From: Ficedula albicollis
Lineage: Eukaryota > Chordata > Aves > Passeriformes > Muscicapidae
Reading direction: 5' to 3'
Length of the DNA stretch: 64,000 bases
Assembly: GCF_000247815.1 (NCBI RefSeq)
Contig: NC_021672.1
Span: 71,589,437-71,653,436, forward strand
The notes under the pieces are model-generated. The model was not told the origin of the DNA. It saw only the letters and a list, made by a program, of their open reading frames with translations, and searched no databases. A program made the translations under genes and the position numbers. Every line of letters starts with the position of its first letter. Within the stretch, counting starts at the first letter, position 1. Shown here in pieces: positions 1 through 11,584 of this stretch.

Positions 1-513
1 TAGTTGCAGGAGACAGAATTACCCCTGCAGCCAGGGAATACAGGAAAAGCAAAAAATACACCTTTTTGCAAACCAGACAGAAACTAATCATGCTGAGTTT
101 AATTAAAGGACGTTATAGGATATTAATAAGATTCTTGACCTCTCATTGTCCAGACTCTAAAATTTTACTTAGTTTTTATTTTAAGTTTATCTGCACAAGA
201 ATAAATATTGTCTTAAGGGTTTATCACAGTAAAAGAAAATACAGGTACAAGGGATGCCTCTCCTCTCTTCTGGCATGGTAATTAGTGCTCACCACAGTTA
301 TTTACAGAATTTTCAATTGCAAAAAATGGCATGGGTGCAATATTCATTCTTTATTAGTGTCTGAATTTAATTAGAAATCCTTCTTCCTTGTTTTTAATGA
401 ATTAAATGCATTTGCATTTACCTATTTCATAGCTGTTTCTCTTTGTTTTCCCAATTTTCATTCCTCCTGGCTTGCCAGTCAGGCAGGTGGAAATCTAGGT
501 GTTGTCTGAAATA

Positions 514-649
514 TTCCAGTATTTCAAAACTTGGTTTTGTTGAATATTAGAAGGAAAAATGGGAAGTATTCTAAATGCAATTTCCAGTATTTCAAAACTT
601 GGTTTTGTTGAATATTAGAAAGAAAAATGGGAAGTATTCTTAATGCAAC
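514..649. repeat. Two-copy tandem duplication, 68-bp unit
   Basis: The unit containing CCAGTATTTCAAAACTTGG occurs at 514-581 and again directly at 582-649, with a few substitutions (for example AGAAGGAAAAA versus AGAAAGAAAAA). It is one of several two-copy direct duplications with units near 70 bp in these introns. Confidence 0.9.
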
Positions 650-1001
650 ATTCCCCTTGTCTGTAAAGGGAAATTCTCAGAGAGCTTCAGAAATAGCAGA
701 GCTTCATGTTTAAACATTTTTATTGATCAAAAAATGTTTTAACATTCCCAGATCTGTGTGTTTGGCTTGTTTGAAGAAAATTCAAGTATTTTTTTGCTAT
801 GTGACTTCACATTACTCTGCAGCACTGCTGTGAGCTCCGTGAGGCTGATGGAGGGTCCTGCACTGTCCCCAGCCTGGCTGCTGGCACCTAGCAGGAGTTT
901 CAGTTTCTCTTTATCCCTACAATACACACACTAGGAGGATGGAGCACACACACTTGTCTTACAAGAAATGAAAATTCCTGCCCTGGTTTCACTTTTTCTT
1001 T

Positions 1002-1003
<2 letters not shown>

Positions 1004-1033
<30 letters not shown>

Positions 1034-1042
1034 CCCCCCCCC

Positions 1043-1082
<40 letters not shown>
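1004..1082. repeat. T30-C17-T32 homopolymer block
   Basis: A pure T run (1004-1033), a pure C run (1034-1050) and a second T run (1051-1082) abut one another. The same layout recurs at four other places in the window. It may be a real homopolymer microsatellite or a base-calling or assembly artefact. Confidence 0.9.
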
Positions 1083-1083
<1 letters not shown>

Positions 1084-2399
1084 GTTTGCCTAAATTAGCA
1101 AAACCTGCTAAAAACTAAAGCACTTCTTTCACTTCTCCTTGCCCAGAAAGTCTTGCTGCTCTGCACAGCTGCAGCTTTATCTGTTTCAAATGAAATCAAT
1201 TTCTATTCTCTGGGTACTGCACAGGTCACAGTCATGTTTTTAATTGCCAATTAGCCTTCCATTAAGGAAATAAAATGAGTTTTATGTGCTGGTTGTCAGA
1301 GGTTCTTATATCTGCCTCATTTCACGTGTCCTGTCTGCTCAAGCAAAAAGAAACCAAAGAGAAACTTACTCAGGGGTAGTAAACAAAATATGAAAACCTA
1401 AGTCCCAGAAAAGGAAGGATGGAGCCTGACATGAAGAAGCTTCAAGGACTTTTCATTTTTCATCCCCTTCAGTTGTGTTTTTCCTGTCTGCCCTGAGCAC
1501 TGTGAACAGAATGTTAAATATGCCCTTAAGTTGCTCATGGAAGGAAAAGGTCACACACACGTACACACTCCATCTCTCTGTCCCTTTCTCTCTCCCTTTC
1601 ATGCACACACGTTGTGTGTTTGTATGAATGTGTGCAGAGAAACCCCAACCCTAGAAGTTTTGGGCTGTGGGACCAATTTATGTGCTGAGAAATTTTATGT
1701 GCTGAGGGAGAGGTTATAAGTAGCCATAAATTCAATTTATTTATAAAGCATTCCCTGTCAGGCATCACTGCACAAACAATTACCAAAGAATTGTAGTAGA
1801 TTAAAAACATAAATTAGAGCGTCCCAAAATGTGCAAGAGTGATGGGATTAAAATGCATTCGACAGAGATGTTTCAAAAGTGGGATTTGGTGAGGTGTTCT
1901 GGGTGGTCAGACAGAGAAAAGTCTGTGAAAACAGAGCTGCAGGGCCAAATTCTGCAGGGGCTGACTTGCAGCTCCAGCTCTAAGCTCAGTGCTTGAGAGT
2001 GATGCACAGAGGGTCTAAATGAACTGGGTGTGCCCGTGGTTTATTGAGGAGCCTGGGTTTGCTGAGATCTCTTGCCAGGAGAGCTGCCCAAATCTTCCTT
2101 CCCTTGGCTGCTGCTCTTTTTTGGGAAATGTGCTCTGTGTGTGGGAATGTGCTCCTGGGGAAAAGGCAAAACCAACCCTCCTGTCCCATGGGTGTGCAAG
2201 TTTGGGCTCCCCTTGCAAGGCTGTTCAGGGAAAGTTTTTAATTTTTTAGTTCTACCTGAGAAGTTGTAAAGACAGAGTGGTGAATTCAGCATACAGACAA
2301 AATTAGTAGCAAAACTCTCCCTGATTGAGACTCTGTTTTGGTCTAATGTGGAGTGCACTAGAATTATTGAAAACTTTGTGGGACCAGAGATGTTTTTAA

Positions 2400-2575
2400 A
2401 AAGTAAAAAAAAAAACAAAGACAAAAAAATGAAACAAACAAAAAAAATAAAAAAAAACACCCCGAGAAACCCCCACCAAAACACTCCTCCCCAAATAAAA
2501 GAAACCAATCAAACCAACATACAAAAAAAAAAAAAAACCCACAACAAAAAAAAAAGGCCAAAACAAAACCCAACT
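2400..2575. repeat. A-rich low-complexity region
   Basis: About 175 bp are dominated by A with interspersed C (AAAAC, ACAAAC and AACCC mixtures) and almost no G or T. Both strands stay open across it, giving Lys/Asn-rich or Phe-rich translations that are compositional, not coding. It could be a decayed poly-A tail of a retroelement, but no element body is recognisable beside it. Confidence 0.8.
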
Positions 2576-4789
2576 TTCTGAGAAAAGATTCTTCACTAAC
2601 CTAAGGGTGTGGAATACAACTCTTCCACACCTCTTATCCATGAGGGGTTTTGTAAGCAACCTTTGGCACATAGAAAGTCCCATTATGGGTATATTTTTAA
2701 AGAATCTCACTGTCCCCATGTTGAGCTCTGTTGGGAATTCAGTTCTTCATTTTGGAGACCACCTTTTGGTCATCTTTTTGGAAAGATGGCTGAATACAAC
2801 CATGAATGTTTCCTAGTGTGCCTGTGCATGTGGCAATGCTAAGTTTATGGGACAGACAAACCACAGTTGCCCTAAAGTTGATTGCAAGCAGTTAAATCAT
2901 CAGCTCCTGAAATAATGTAATTAATTGGAAATTAATAAATCTCCTGGGGGCAGGGTTGCTTTTTTTTTAGCAACTTGGGTTTCACCTTTGTTGAGCTTCG
3001 TGCCTACCACTAAGAATTTGAGAGACTCATTGAAAAATGGTGTACTGAAAGCACTGATTGTCTAATGATGATCAGATTAAAGTGATATCATGACAAGAAC
3101 TCCAGACCTGCCCCTTTAGGACTCAGCTCATAGATGGTGCAAAATACTAAAATCATTAGAGCTGTTGTTGCTGAGGTCAGGTAGGTTGTTTCCAAAAGCA
3201 AATGTGCACGTGTATCCTGCTTAGATGATGTGCTGTGCAGAAGACCTTTTAGAAACTGTCCTAATGAATCATTATTTAATTAGGTAGTTCTCCAGAATCC
3301 CTCCTTAAGTGCAGATAAATACACACACAGTTCTGTCTGGCAACAAAACACTCGATATTTAACAGCAGCACGGTTTTTAAAAGATTATTAATGATTTTAA
3401 AAATTAATAACGTGGGGCACTGAAATGCCTTCTGGCTGCTGGGCTTGAGTATTTTATTGCATACGTGATTGAGAGCAGACCCCTGAGCATGGAGGGAGCC
3501 GGTTTCTCACTTATTTGAGTCATTTTTGGAGCTGGATGAGACACACACCTTGTGATGATCTATTAGATACAGCTGTTGTGCTGGGGCTGCTCTGATTTAA
3601 ATGGATGTTTCTGGTACCCTGGTCTTGATCAGTGGTTGGTAGAGGGAAAAATGATGGGGGTGTTTCTAATGGCTCTGTTAACCTTGGGAGAAGACACTGG
3701 GCTGCCTCATTGCCCCAAAAATGCATAAAGAAAACCAATAAAAGCTTCCAGGGGTGAATTTAATTCCTAGGCATGGTAACAACACCTTGACACCTTTTAA
3801 TTTCTCTCCAGAGATCCTAAATGAGGCTCTCTCAGTCATAAACTTTATGCTGCCTTCTCTGATTTTGCTTCCTCCTAGAAGGGTAATATCTTATTGATCT
3901 GATCAAAATATAAAGTGACAGTTCATTTCAGTTTAATCAGAGTAGTGGATCAAAAAAAAAAATTAGGATACAACTTTCTTTGCCTCTTCAGGGCTGTTCA
4001 GATTGGAATATTTGGTCGTGGCCTGTTTGTATGGCTTCAATTCTTGGTCATGCCAAAGAAAGTCTGAACCCATAGGGAACATATTCTCTGGATTCTCATA
4101 TATGGACAGGATCCTATTGTTCTATTTCAGTCAAAAAAAAAAAATTAATCTTGAGCAACAACACCCAAGAGATTTCTGCTATTGCTAGACTGTGACAGTA
4201 AAGAAATACAAGCCTTAGACATTGTCTAATTGGCACCAGAGTTCAACTTGTAAGTTTGGATGGATGCATAATCCTTTATGTGTATCCAGAAAGGTGCTTG
4301 CTTGACCATCTCTATCATGAAGAATGAGGCATCCCACTGGGAAACACTGATGTACTATGGAAAGGAAATATCAAGTTTTTTAGATTATTCTGAGGACTAG
4401 AGGCACATTTAGAGTTATAAAGCATGCATGCAGAATCTCAGGGAAAAAATATGGATTGAATAGGGATTTTTGTTGGTTGTCTAGTTCAAATTCTATTTCC
4501 AAGCAGGACAGTCTTCAAAATTAATCAAGCTGTTCAGAACCTTCTCTAGTATAAAGGTTTTAAAACAATATTCCTATTGTATTGCTAGCCAAATGTTATT
4601 GGCATCTCACCCCTTTCTGAAGTGCAGGACTCCCAATTATTACATTATTCTGTATGCTTGTTTTCCCATCTTCTGTTAGTGAAAAATGGAGGTGAAATGA
4701 TGACAAATCAGAGCAGCAGTGGCACTCATCACCTGTGTTCTGGTTTGAGTGAGCACGAGTGGCTGGCTGGAAGGAAAAGCGTGTTTGTA

Positions 4790-5575
4790 CAAGGTACCAG
4801 GGGATTGACCCCTCCTAGGGTGACTCTATGAGGATTGTATCCCTCTGTTCTCTTCATGCTGGATGCTAAATTCTGCACTTTTAGGACCGGTTCTGACATG
4901 AAGAAGGGGAAAAGAGGTGTGCAAAAATCCACAAGAAGAGCATTCTGAATTTGCCATCTCTTCAGAACAGCGAAAAGATTTATTGTTTAACATTATTCAT
5001 TTGTTAGCAAGGTACCAGGGGATTGACCCCTCCTAGGGTGACTTTATGAGGATTGTATCCCCAGTTGTCTGTTCTCTTCATGCTGGATGCTAAATTCTGC
5101 ACTTTTAGGACCGGTTCTGACATGAAGAAGGGGAAAAGAGGTGTGCAAAAATCCACAAGAAGAGCATTCTGAATTTGCCATCTCTTCAGAACAGCGAAAA
5201 GATTTATTGTTTAACATTATTCATTTGTTAGGCTTGTGAATACTTTGCTTGTTAAATAAACAGGGGTTTTTTCATCTTTTTCTCCAAGGAAATCTTTTCC
5301 CAAACCAGTCGAGGGGGTCCCACTTGATTGTTTAACATTATTCATTTGTTAGGCTTGTGAATACTTTGCTTGTTAAATAAACAGGGGTTTTTTCATCTAA
5401 GAAGAGCATTCTGAATTTGCCATCTCTTCAGAACAGCGAAAAGATTTATTGTTTAACATTATTCATTTGTTAGGCTTGTGAATACTTTGCTTGTTAAATA
5501 AACAGGGTTTTTTTCATCTTTTTCTCCAAGGAAATCTTTTCCCAAACCAGTCGAGGGGGTCCCACTTGAATCTGC
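4790..5575. repeat. Nested local duplication cluster
   Basis: A block beginning AAGGTACCAGGGGATTGACC at 4791 recurs at 5009 (offset 218), with a 6-bp indel between copies. Its right-hand part (GAACAGCGAAAAGATTTATT and TTCATTTGTTAGGCTTGTGA) then recurs in rearranged order up to about 5570. The segment with AGTCGAGGGGGTCCCACTTG appears near 5309 and again near 5551. Copies are nearly identical. This looks like repeated template switching or slippage, or an assembly mis-join; it is not a dispersed repeat I recognise. Confidence 0.85.
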
Positions 5576-7166
5576 TTTCTAGAAGGACCCCTTTGGAAAT
5601 TTCTTTCCAAATTTGCCCTAAACCAGGACAACCACCACCTGCCTTGGTTCTGCACTGGCTCTGACACACAGCACAGTTCCACTAAACATGTAAATCAATT
5701 CAACTTGATCCTTGCCAAAGTGCTCTAAGAAAAACAAGGGCCTTACAGACTAAATTCTGCAAAAAGTTATTCATGAAGTATTCATTGATTTGCCCTGAAT
5801 ATAGGGCATGTGTATGAGGCCTGTAATAACTTAAAACTATTTATGTTCTCTCTTCTATTCATTTCAGGGGAAGTTCTTTAAATACATCGTGGGCACGTTG
5901 TGAATTATCATAAAGTACCAAAGGCTGGCTTGTGCTATATTCCTGTTTTATAATTGCTTCTTTCAGATTAGTGAGAATTCTGTCTTTCATTTATTCTTGT
6001 GTTGGACCCCTTTAAAGCAGATCTATGTGAGGGAATCCCCCATTTTCCAGGGCTTAATTAAAAGTTGATATTTCTGCTTATTTCTGTATGAATTTAACTC
6101 TGCTCATTTGAAAGCCTGACACTGTCTTTGGCTGGAGTGAAGGCAGTGCTGACCATATTTGGAAATCAAACCTTTCAGTAGCCCTTCTGACTTTCCTTTG
6201 CTGGAATGTTAAATCTTTAGTTCAGTGATAGTCACCCACTGTCTTTTTTGGGCTTATTTTGTCAGGTAAAATCAGAGTGTTCTTGTGCTGTAATTTTGGG
6301 GACATTCTTTTGGGGGAATGTGTAGAAGGGATGCTATGTTTTAGGACCAGAAATAGCAGCAAATGGAGTTATGTTCAGTAGTATGAGATCTTATCATCCC
6401 TTTCTCTCTAATAAATGGATATGACCATTTGTTTCTGCAGTGACAGTAGTTTTAAGGAAAAATTGGGAAAAAAAATCCAAACACATTCTGTAATTTAAGT
6501 TGTATTCTCTCATGTGCTTGTATATTTTCATGTGTACTTAGCTGTCTCCTGAGTAACTAAGTATACTCAGAAATGAACAAACCTGTCTTAACAGCTTCTT
6601 TTCTGAATTGATCCTCTAAGGGCAGACCTGTGGCTCTTCCTCACTGAAGGTCACAGTTACTCATGCCAGTCTCCAGCTTAGCATATTCACACAGGGAGGA
6701 TATCTGCATCCCAGATGTGATGATAACCTGTAATCCAAGAACCATAGAAACTTTTTCTGGGCTGTCTTTCCCAGAACTGCAGCTCAATCTCCTTGTTTTC
6801 CCCAGCAGGGGAAGGTCGGGGTGCTTCCACTGGGGTTTGTGTCTTTCAGAGCCTATTTCTGTAAGCATTGCCAAAACATCCTACATGGCAGAGGCCCTTA
6901 AAATACTGCTGTTTTCCTTGGATATCTGGGTATTTGCATTACTGAGGAGGTGTATTCTCTTCTGTTTAAGGAAGCTTTAGGGAATAATAATGCAGATGTA
7001 GCTGGGGTCACAGGGGCAGCCCCACAAAGGTTCCAACTGTGCCGTGCTTGTGACTCACTACTTCAAACATATAAGCTGTAGTTTCTGAAACATGGTTTGT
7101 AGCAAGCTGATCAGAGTCCAAGGAGAGAGAAACAGCAAAGTCTGAGAAAGTATTTAGGGACTGAAT

Positions 7167-7300
7167 TTTAGATAGTAAATTCCCTCCACTGGTGTGTATG
7201 AAATGCAAAAACCTGATTGTGGTTTAGTCTTTATTTAGATAGTAAATTCCCTCCACTGGTGTGTAGGAAATGCAAGAACCTGATTGTGGTTTAGTCTTTC
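7167..7300. repeat. Two-copy tandem duplication, 67-bp unit
   Basis: The unit beginning TTTAGATAGTAAATTCCCTC occurs at 7167-7233 and 7234-7300, with only a couple of differences (GTATGAAATGCAAAAACC versus GTAGGAAATGCAAGAACC). Confidence 0.9.
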
Positions 7301-7335
7301 TTGCAAAGAAAATGTTATAACCAAGCAATGCTGCT

Positions 7336-7357
7336 GGATGGATGGATGGATGAATGG
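7336..7357. repeat. Short (GGAT)n microsatellite
   Basis: About five GGAT/GAAT units lie in a row (TGGATGGATGGATGAATGG). Nothing else of note surrounds it. Confidence 0.75.
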
Positions 7358-10017
7358 AGTTAGAGAGCTGGGATCAAGATGAAATGAATCATTCTGATGA
7401 CCATTTCTCAGAAACAGCACTGGTCTGTTCACTTCCTGACAGGAGAAAAGCCTTATGGCACCCTTGAGCAATTTCCTTGGATTTCCTGTTTTCAGGCTCC
7501 TTTTATGAACCAAAGATGACATTGGCTACAGTTTAAAAATTATAAACAAAACCAAATCTATGACTTCTTTGGAAGACACGTGGGATTAGAGGGGTTTCAT
7601 ACATAATACAGTAATCCTCTTTTGGTAATATATCTTAAAGCCTTAACAGTAAGTTAATATATATTTGTTTCTTTGTTAGGAGCAAGATGATGTTCAGGTT
7701 GCTTCTTGGCAGTGTTAGTGCTGGTTCATCTATCAGCTAGGGTAGCTGACGCTTATGTCCTATATCTACAAAAAAAACCCAAAAAACCTAAACCAAAGTA
7801 AAGCAGGGGCACAGCCAGCCCCAGAACATGTGTGCTCCAGGGACTGTTCCACTTTGTAAAACTTTTATCCTTCCTCTTCTTCCAGTCATATTTTTTTTCT
7901 GTTTTTTTCTTTGATTTTCTAAACATTTATGTCCCTATTGTCCAAGGAGGAATTTCCTGCTCTGTAATTCTGCAGCCTGCAGTGTGCTTCATGTGCCTCA
8001 GCCACGTGGCCATAGTTCCCCTTTCTAAGAGGCAAATAAAAAAAATCCTGCTTCTTCTTTCTTGCAGCTCCAAAGTTGTCTCTGGTTTTATGCTGTGGTT
8101 TGGATTAGTGTTTAAAGAGGCAATGCTGATGTTATCTCCTTGAAGTCCCAAAAAGGCTCAGCTCCCTCTCTCCCTGTCAGCAGGAAAGTCTCTCAGAGAG
8201 AAACACCAAAATTTGTCCAGCTTGATTTCTTCTAAATTGTACCAAATTAGCTTCTCAGAAGGGTTGGGACTATGGATACTTTGCAGTGCTGTGTCCATTG
8301 GGAGTTTGAAACACTGGGCTCTGGTCTACCTCATCTGAGAGAGAGCAAAGCTTCAAATGAGCAGGCAGAAATGCAGGTGCCCATTTAGCAGAGAAAAATT
8401 CATCATCAAGGTGGCATCAGAATTGGGGCTGCAACCCACATTCTGGAGAGCTCACTTGTGCTATGGCATTTCTGAGTCATGCTCTGTTCAGAAAGGCTCT
8501 TTAGTTTTATAGTATAGGAAGAAAAGGGGACACCAGTTATTTAGTAGGCTTTTCAAATTCTTCTTGAGCCTGAGCAGGAGTAGCTTTCTGAAATGGTCTT
8601 GGAGCAGCTGCACTGGTTAATCTCAGCAGTATTTTTCCTTCAGTTTTAAACCCTGAAATCATTAATTTAAGTGCAGAGGATCATAAAATCTATCCTCTGC
8701 TCAACATTCTGTATCTTATGTTAATTTCAGAAGCTTTTATAGAATTTTATTTTTTAATGGATCTTTCCACCTTAGCTGAAGAACTGTAAGGAATTTATTC
8801 AAGCAGCCTGTAGTTGTATATATCTATGAATCAACGTATAGCTGTATGTACATGCATGTGTGTGCAATACTTTGGCATATTATTACCCCCATATCATGGT
8901 TCAACAAGCAGCATTTATTGCAATAACAGTAAGTGTCTGTAGTCCCACAGGCATCTTTGGAGACAGAAGAGGAATGAGGCCCCTAAACCCAGCCAAATGG
9001 AACACATTAGCTGTTGATACATTGTCTATTCTGTGCAGCACCAAATATTTTTAAAATAGTAATTAATAAAAAAAAATTTTAAAAGTTGTTCCAGAATTTT
9101 CCCAAGTCTTTTCTTTCTTGGACTCCTTTTGCTGGCATTAGCACAGGCGTTTCAGTGAAGTTCATGGAGTGGCAGCAGTGTTTGTCCCTGGAGGCAGTGG
9201 CAGTGTTTGCTGTTCAATCTCTGGGCTTCTATTGGCACCTGGTGCTGTTGAATGAGCTCCTCCACATCCCCTTGTACATCTCAGCTGTGGCTCCTAGAGG
9301 AGATTTTGGGGCCAGCAACACTTTGGGCCCATGTGTGTTTATAGAGGGAGATGAGCTGGGTGGGCAGGGCAGCCTCAAAGGGAGGGTGAGGAATAATTTG
9401 GCTCTTTTTGTAAGAGGGAAAAAAATCCTGCCCACAACTGTGCTAAGGTTGAAACTGAGAGTGAGGAAGACTAATTGGGTTAGGTTGCCATGAGAGAAGT
9501 TTTTGTTTCCATCCTCAAATGTGGCACAAGTGAGGCCGTGTCCATCCCAGGCACAGCAGTCCCTGCTCCCATCCTCAGTTCAGGGCAGCTCCTTCCCCCT
9601 CAGAGCCCATTTTCATCATTCCTCAAACCCTGTGCAGGCTTCCCCTCGTCCTTTCAGACTCCTGGTTGCAAGCACTATTTGTAGAGCTGGGAACACAGCA
9701 TTGTATGCTGTTGTTTCCTTTTCTGAGCTCGAGGGAAGGGAAATCCTTGCTGTGCTGCTGTGTCTCCATCTGGGACAAGGACAGACAGATCCTCTGCTGT
9801 GGGTGTGTTCAAAAGCTTTACTACTGGATCAGATAGCTGCAGAATGACACTTTTTCTTTTTTTAGGCATTCCTTGTACTAAGCACTGGGGGATACTGCAG
9901 GCATTAGGAAAGCATTGTCTGAGGGAAGCACAGACATGTGCCTGCTACTGTCAGATGGGGTTTCTCAGTTGTTTAAAATATCACATTAATGTAAACTTGC
10001 AGTTGAACTGGCAGTTG

Positions 10018-10065
10018 TTTTTTTTTTTTTTTTTTGCTCTGCAGGCCCCCCCCCCCCCCCCCCCC

Positions 10066-10097
<32 letters not shown>

Positions 10098-10107
10098 GCT
10101 CTGCAGG
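10018..10107. repeat. T-run / poly-C / T-run with flanking direct repeat
   Basis: T18 (10018-10035) is followed by GCTCTGCAGG (10036-10045), C28 (10046-10073), T24 (10074-10097) and a second exact GCTCTGCAGG (10098-10107). The T-run plus GCTCTGCAGG is therefore present on both sides of the C-run, as if the C-run sat at the junction of a small direct duplication. Confidence 0.9.
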
Positions 10108-11232
10108 CTTCCAGTGAGTTGTTAATTACCTGGAGCTGAATGGAAAATATTCAAATGGGCAGCTGTCAGATGATGACATTAATTTTTTTGTAATCCTGCT
10201 CATTCTGTATCTCTGTATAATATGCAAATGTCACACATGCATTCAGCTGGACAGAGGAACAGGGCAGCTACAATTTGGAGCTGGAAAAAAAAATAGTGAC
10301 CTGTCTGACTGTTGTTCTGGATATCCTTAAAGATATGACAGGAATGCCTAGGACATTTTAATTTGTATTTATCTCAGATATTTATTTCTTCAATGTGAAC
10401 TTTTAATAACTTTGAAGCTTAACCTTGTAGGGACTTGGTCTTCTTTTGCTGTTTTCTCATTTTCATGTAGTTATCTCCCACTCAGCTTGCCATGCAGCAC
10501 TTGTGTAGTGATTACCTAATGCTGCAGTTTCCCTCCTACTTAGGTGGAGATCCCTACCATTCCTGCAATACTGCTATCCTTATTCCACACTGGGGCTGGA
10601 AGTCCCAAGGTTGAGAGATGGTGAGCCTGTGCACTGATTCCAAAATCCTGCTTTCTTGTCCTAAATCAGGCTGTACTGTAACTGGAAGTGCCTTTGTTTG
10701 GATACTCTTAATTGCAGCCTGCACTTTGCAGGGATATGTACAATTCTGACAGAATGACTAAAAGCCTCCAGCGTTAGTCAGCCTGATCTGTGAATCACTT
10801 ATCACCAATATTCAGCCTACTTATTCCCCAGCAACAGAGGAGGGAATCCCAGAGAAGGCTCAGGTTGTCACACACATCAGTCTCAGGTGGGCTCCTCTGA
10901 GTTTTGCCCATCTCTCTCCGCAGTATTGCAGGCAGAAGGTTTCCTCTCCAGAGGCAGAAAAGGACTGGATGCAGTCCTTTTTCTGCATCCAGAAATGGGA
11001 CACAGCTCATTCTTGATGGCTGGCAATATTTGCCCTGAGAGCTGGGAAGTTCCTGCCCACCCTCTCTCCTCCTGCTTTGACCAAACCTGTTCAAGGGTCA
11101 GTCCCTGCCGAGGCAAGGGCAGCAAATTCCAGAATCTAACTAAAATCTACTGTAGTAAATTTTAAATTTTTAAGTTTTTCAGTGGCCACTAGTGCTGTCA
11201 GAGCCCCTGCAGGCCGTGCAAGACTGAGGAGC

Positions 11233-11408
11233 AAAGCCCTGTGGCCAGCAAGCTTGAGAGTGGGAGGTGGACTAGGACAAAAAAAAAACCATGCTGATCC
11301 ATGATTCGTGACTCACACTAAAGCCCTGTGGCCAGCAAGCTTGAGAGTGGGAGGTGGACTAGGACAAAAAAAAAAAACCATCCTGATCCATGATTTGTCA
11401 CTCACACT
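11233..11408 (+). repeat. 87-bp tandem duplication just upstream of the exon 4 acceptor
   Basis: The unit beginning AAAGCCCTGTGGCCAGCAAG occurs at 11233-11319 and again from 11320 to about 11408, with small differences in the A-run and in CATGATTCGTG/CATGATTTGTC. The second copy ends about 35 bp before exon 4, at ACTCACACTGAC. The CTGAC there is a plausible branch-point match; in the upstream copy the same place reads ACTCACACTAAA. Confidence 0.88.
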
Positions 11409-11410
11409 GA

Positions 11411-11584
<174 letters not shown>

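Noticed and set aside
9086..9493. 135-codon open frame in intron 3
   Set aside because: It lies in a slightly GC-richer patch; the translation matches nothing I know and neighbouring frames are equally open.
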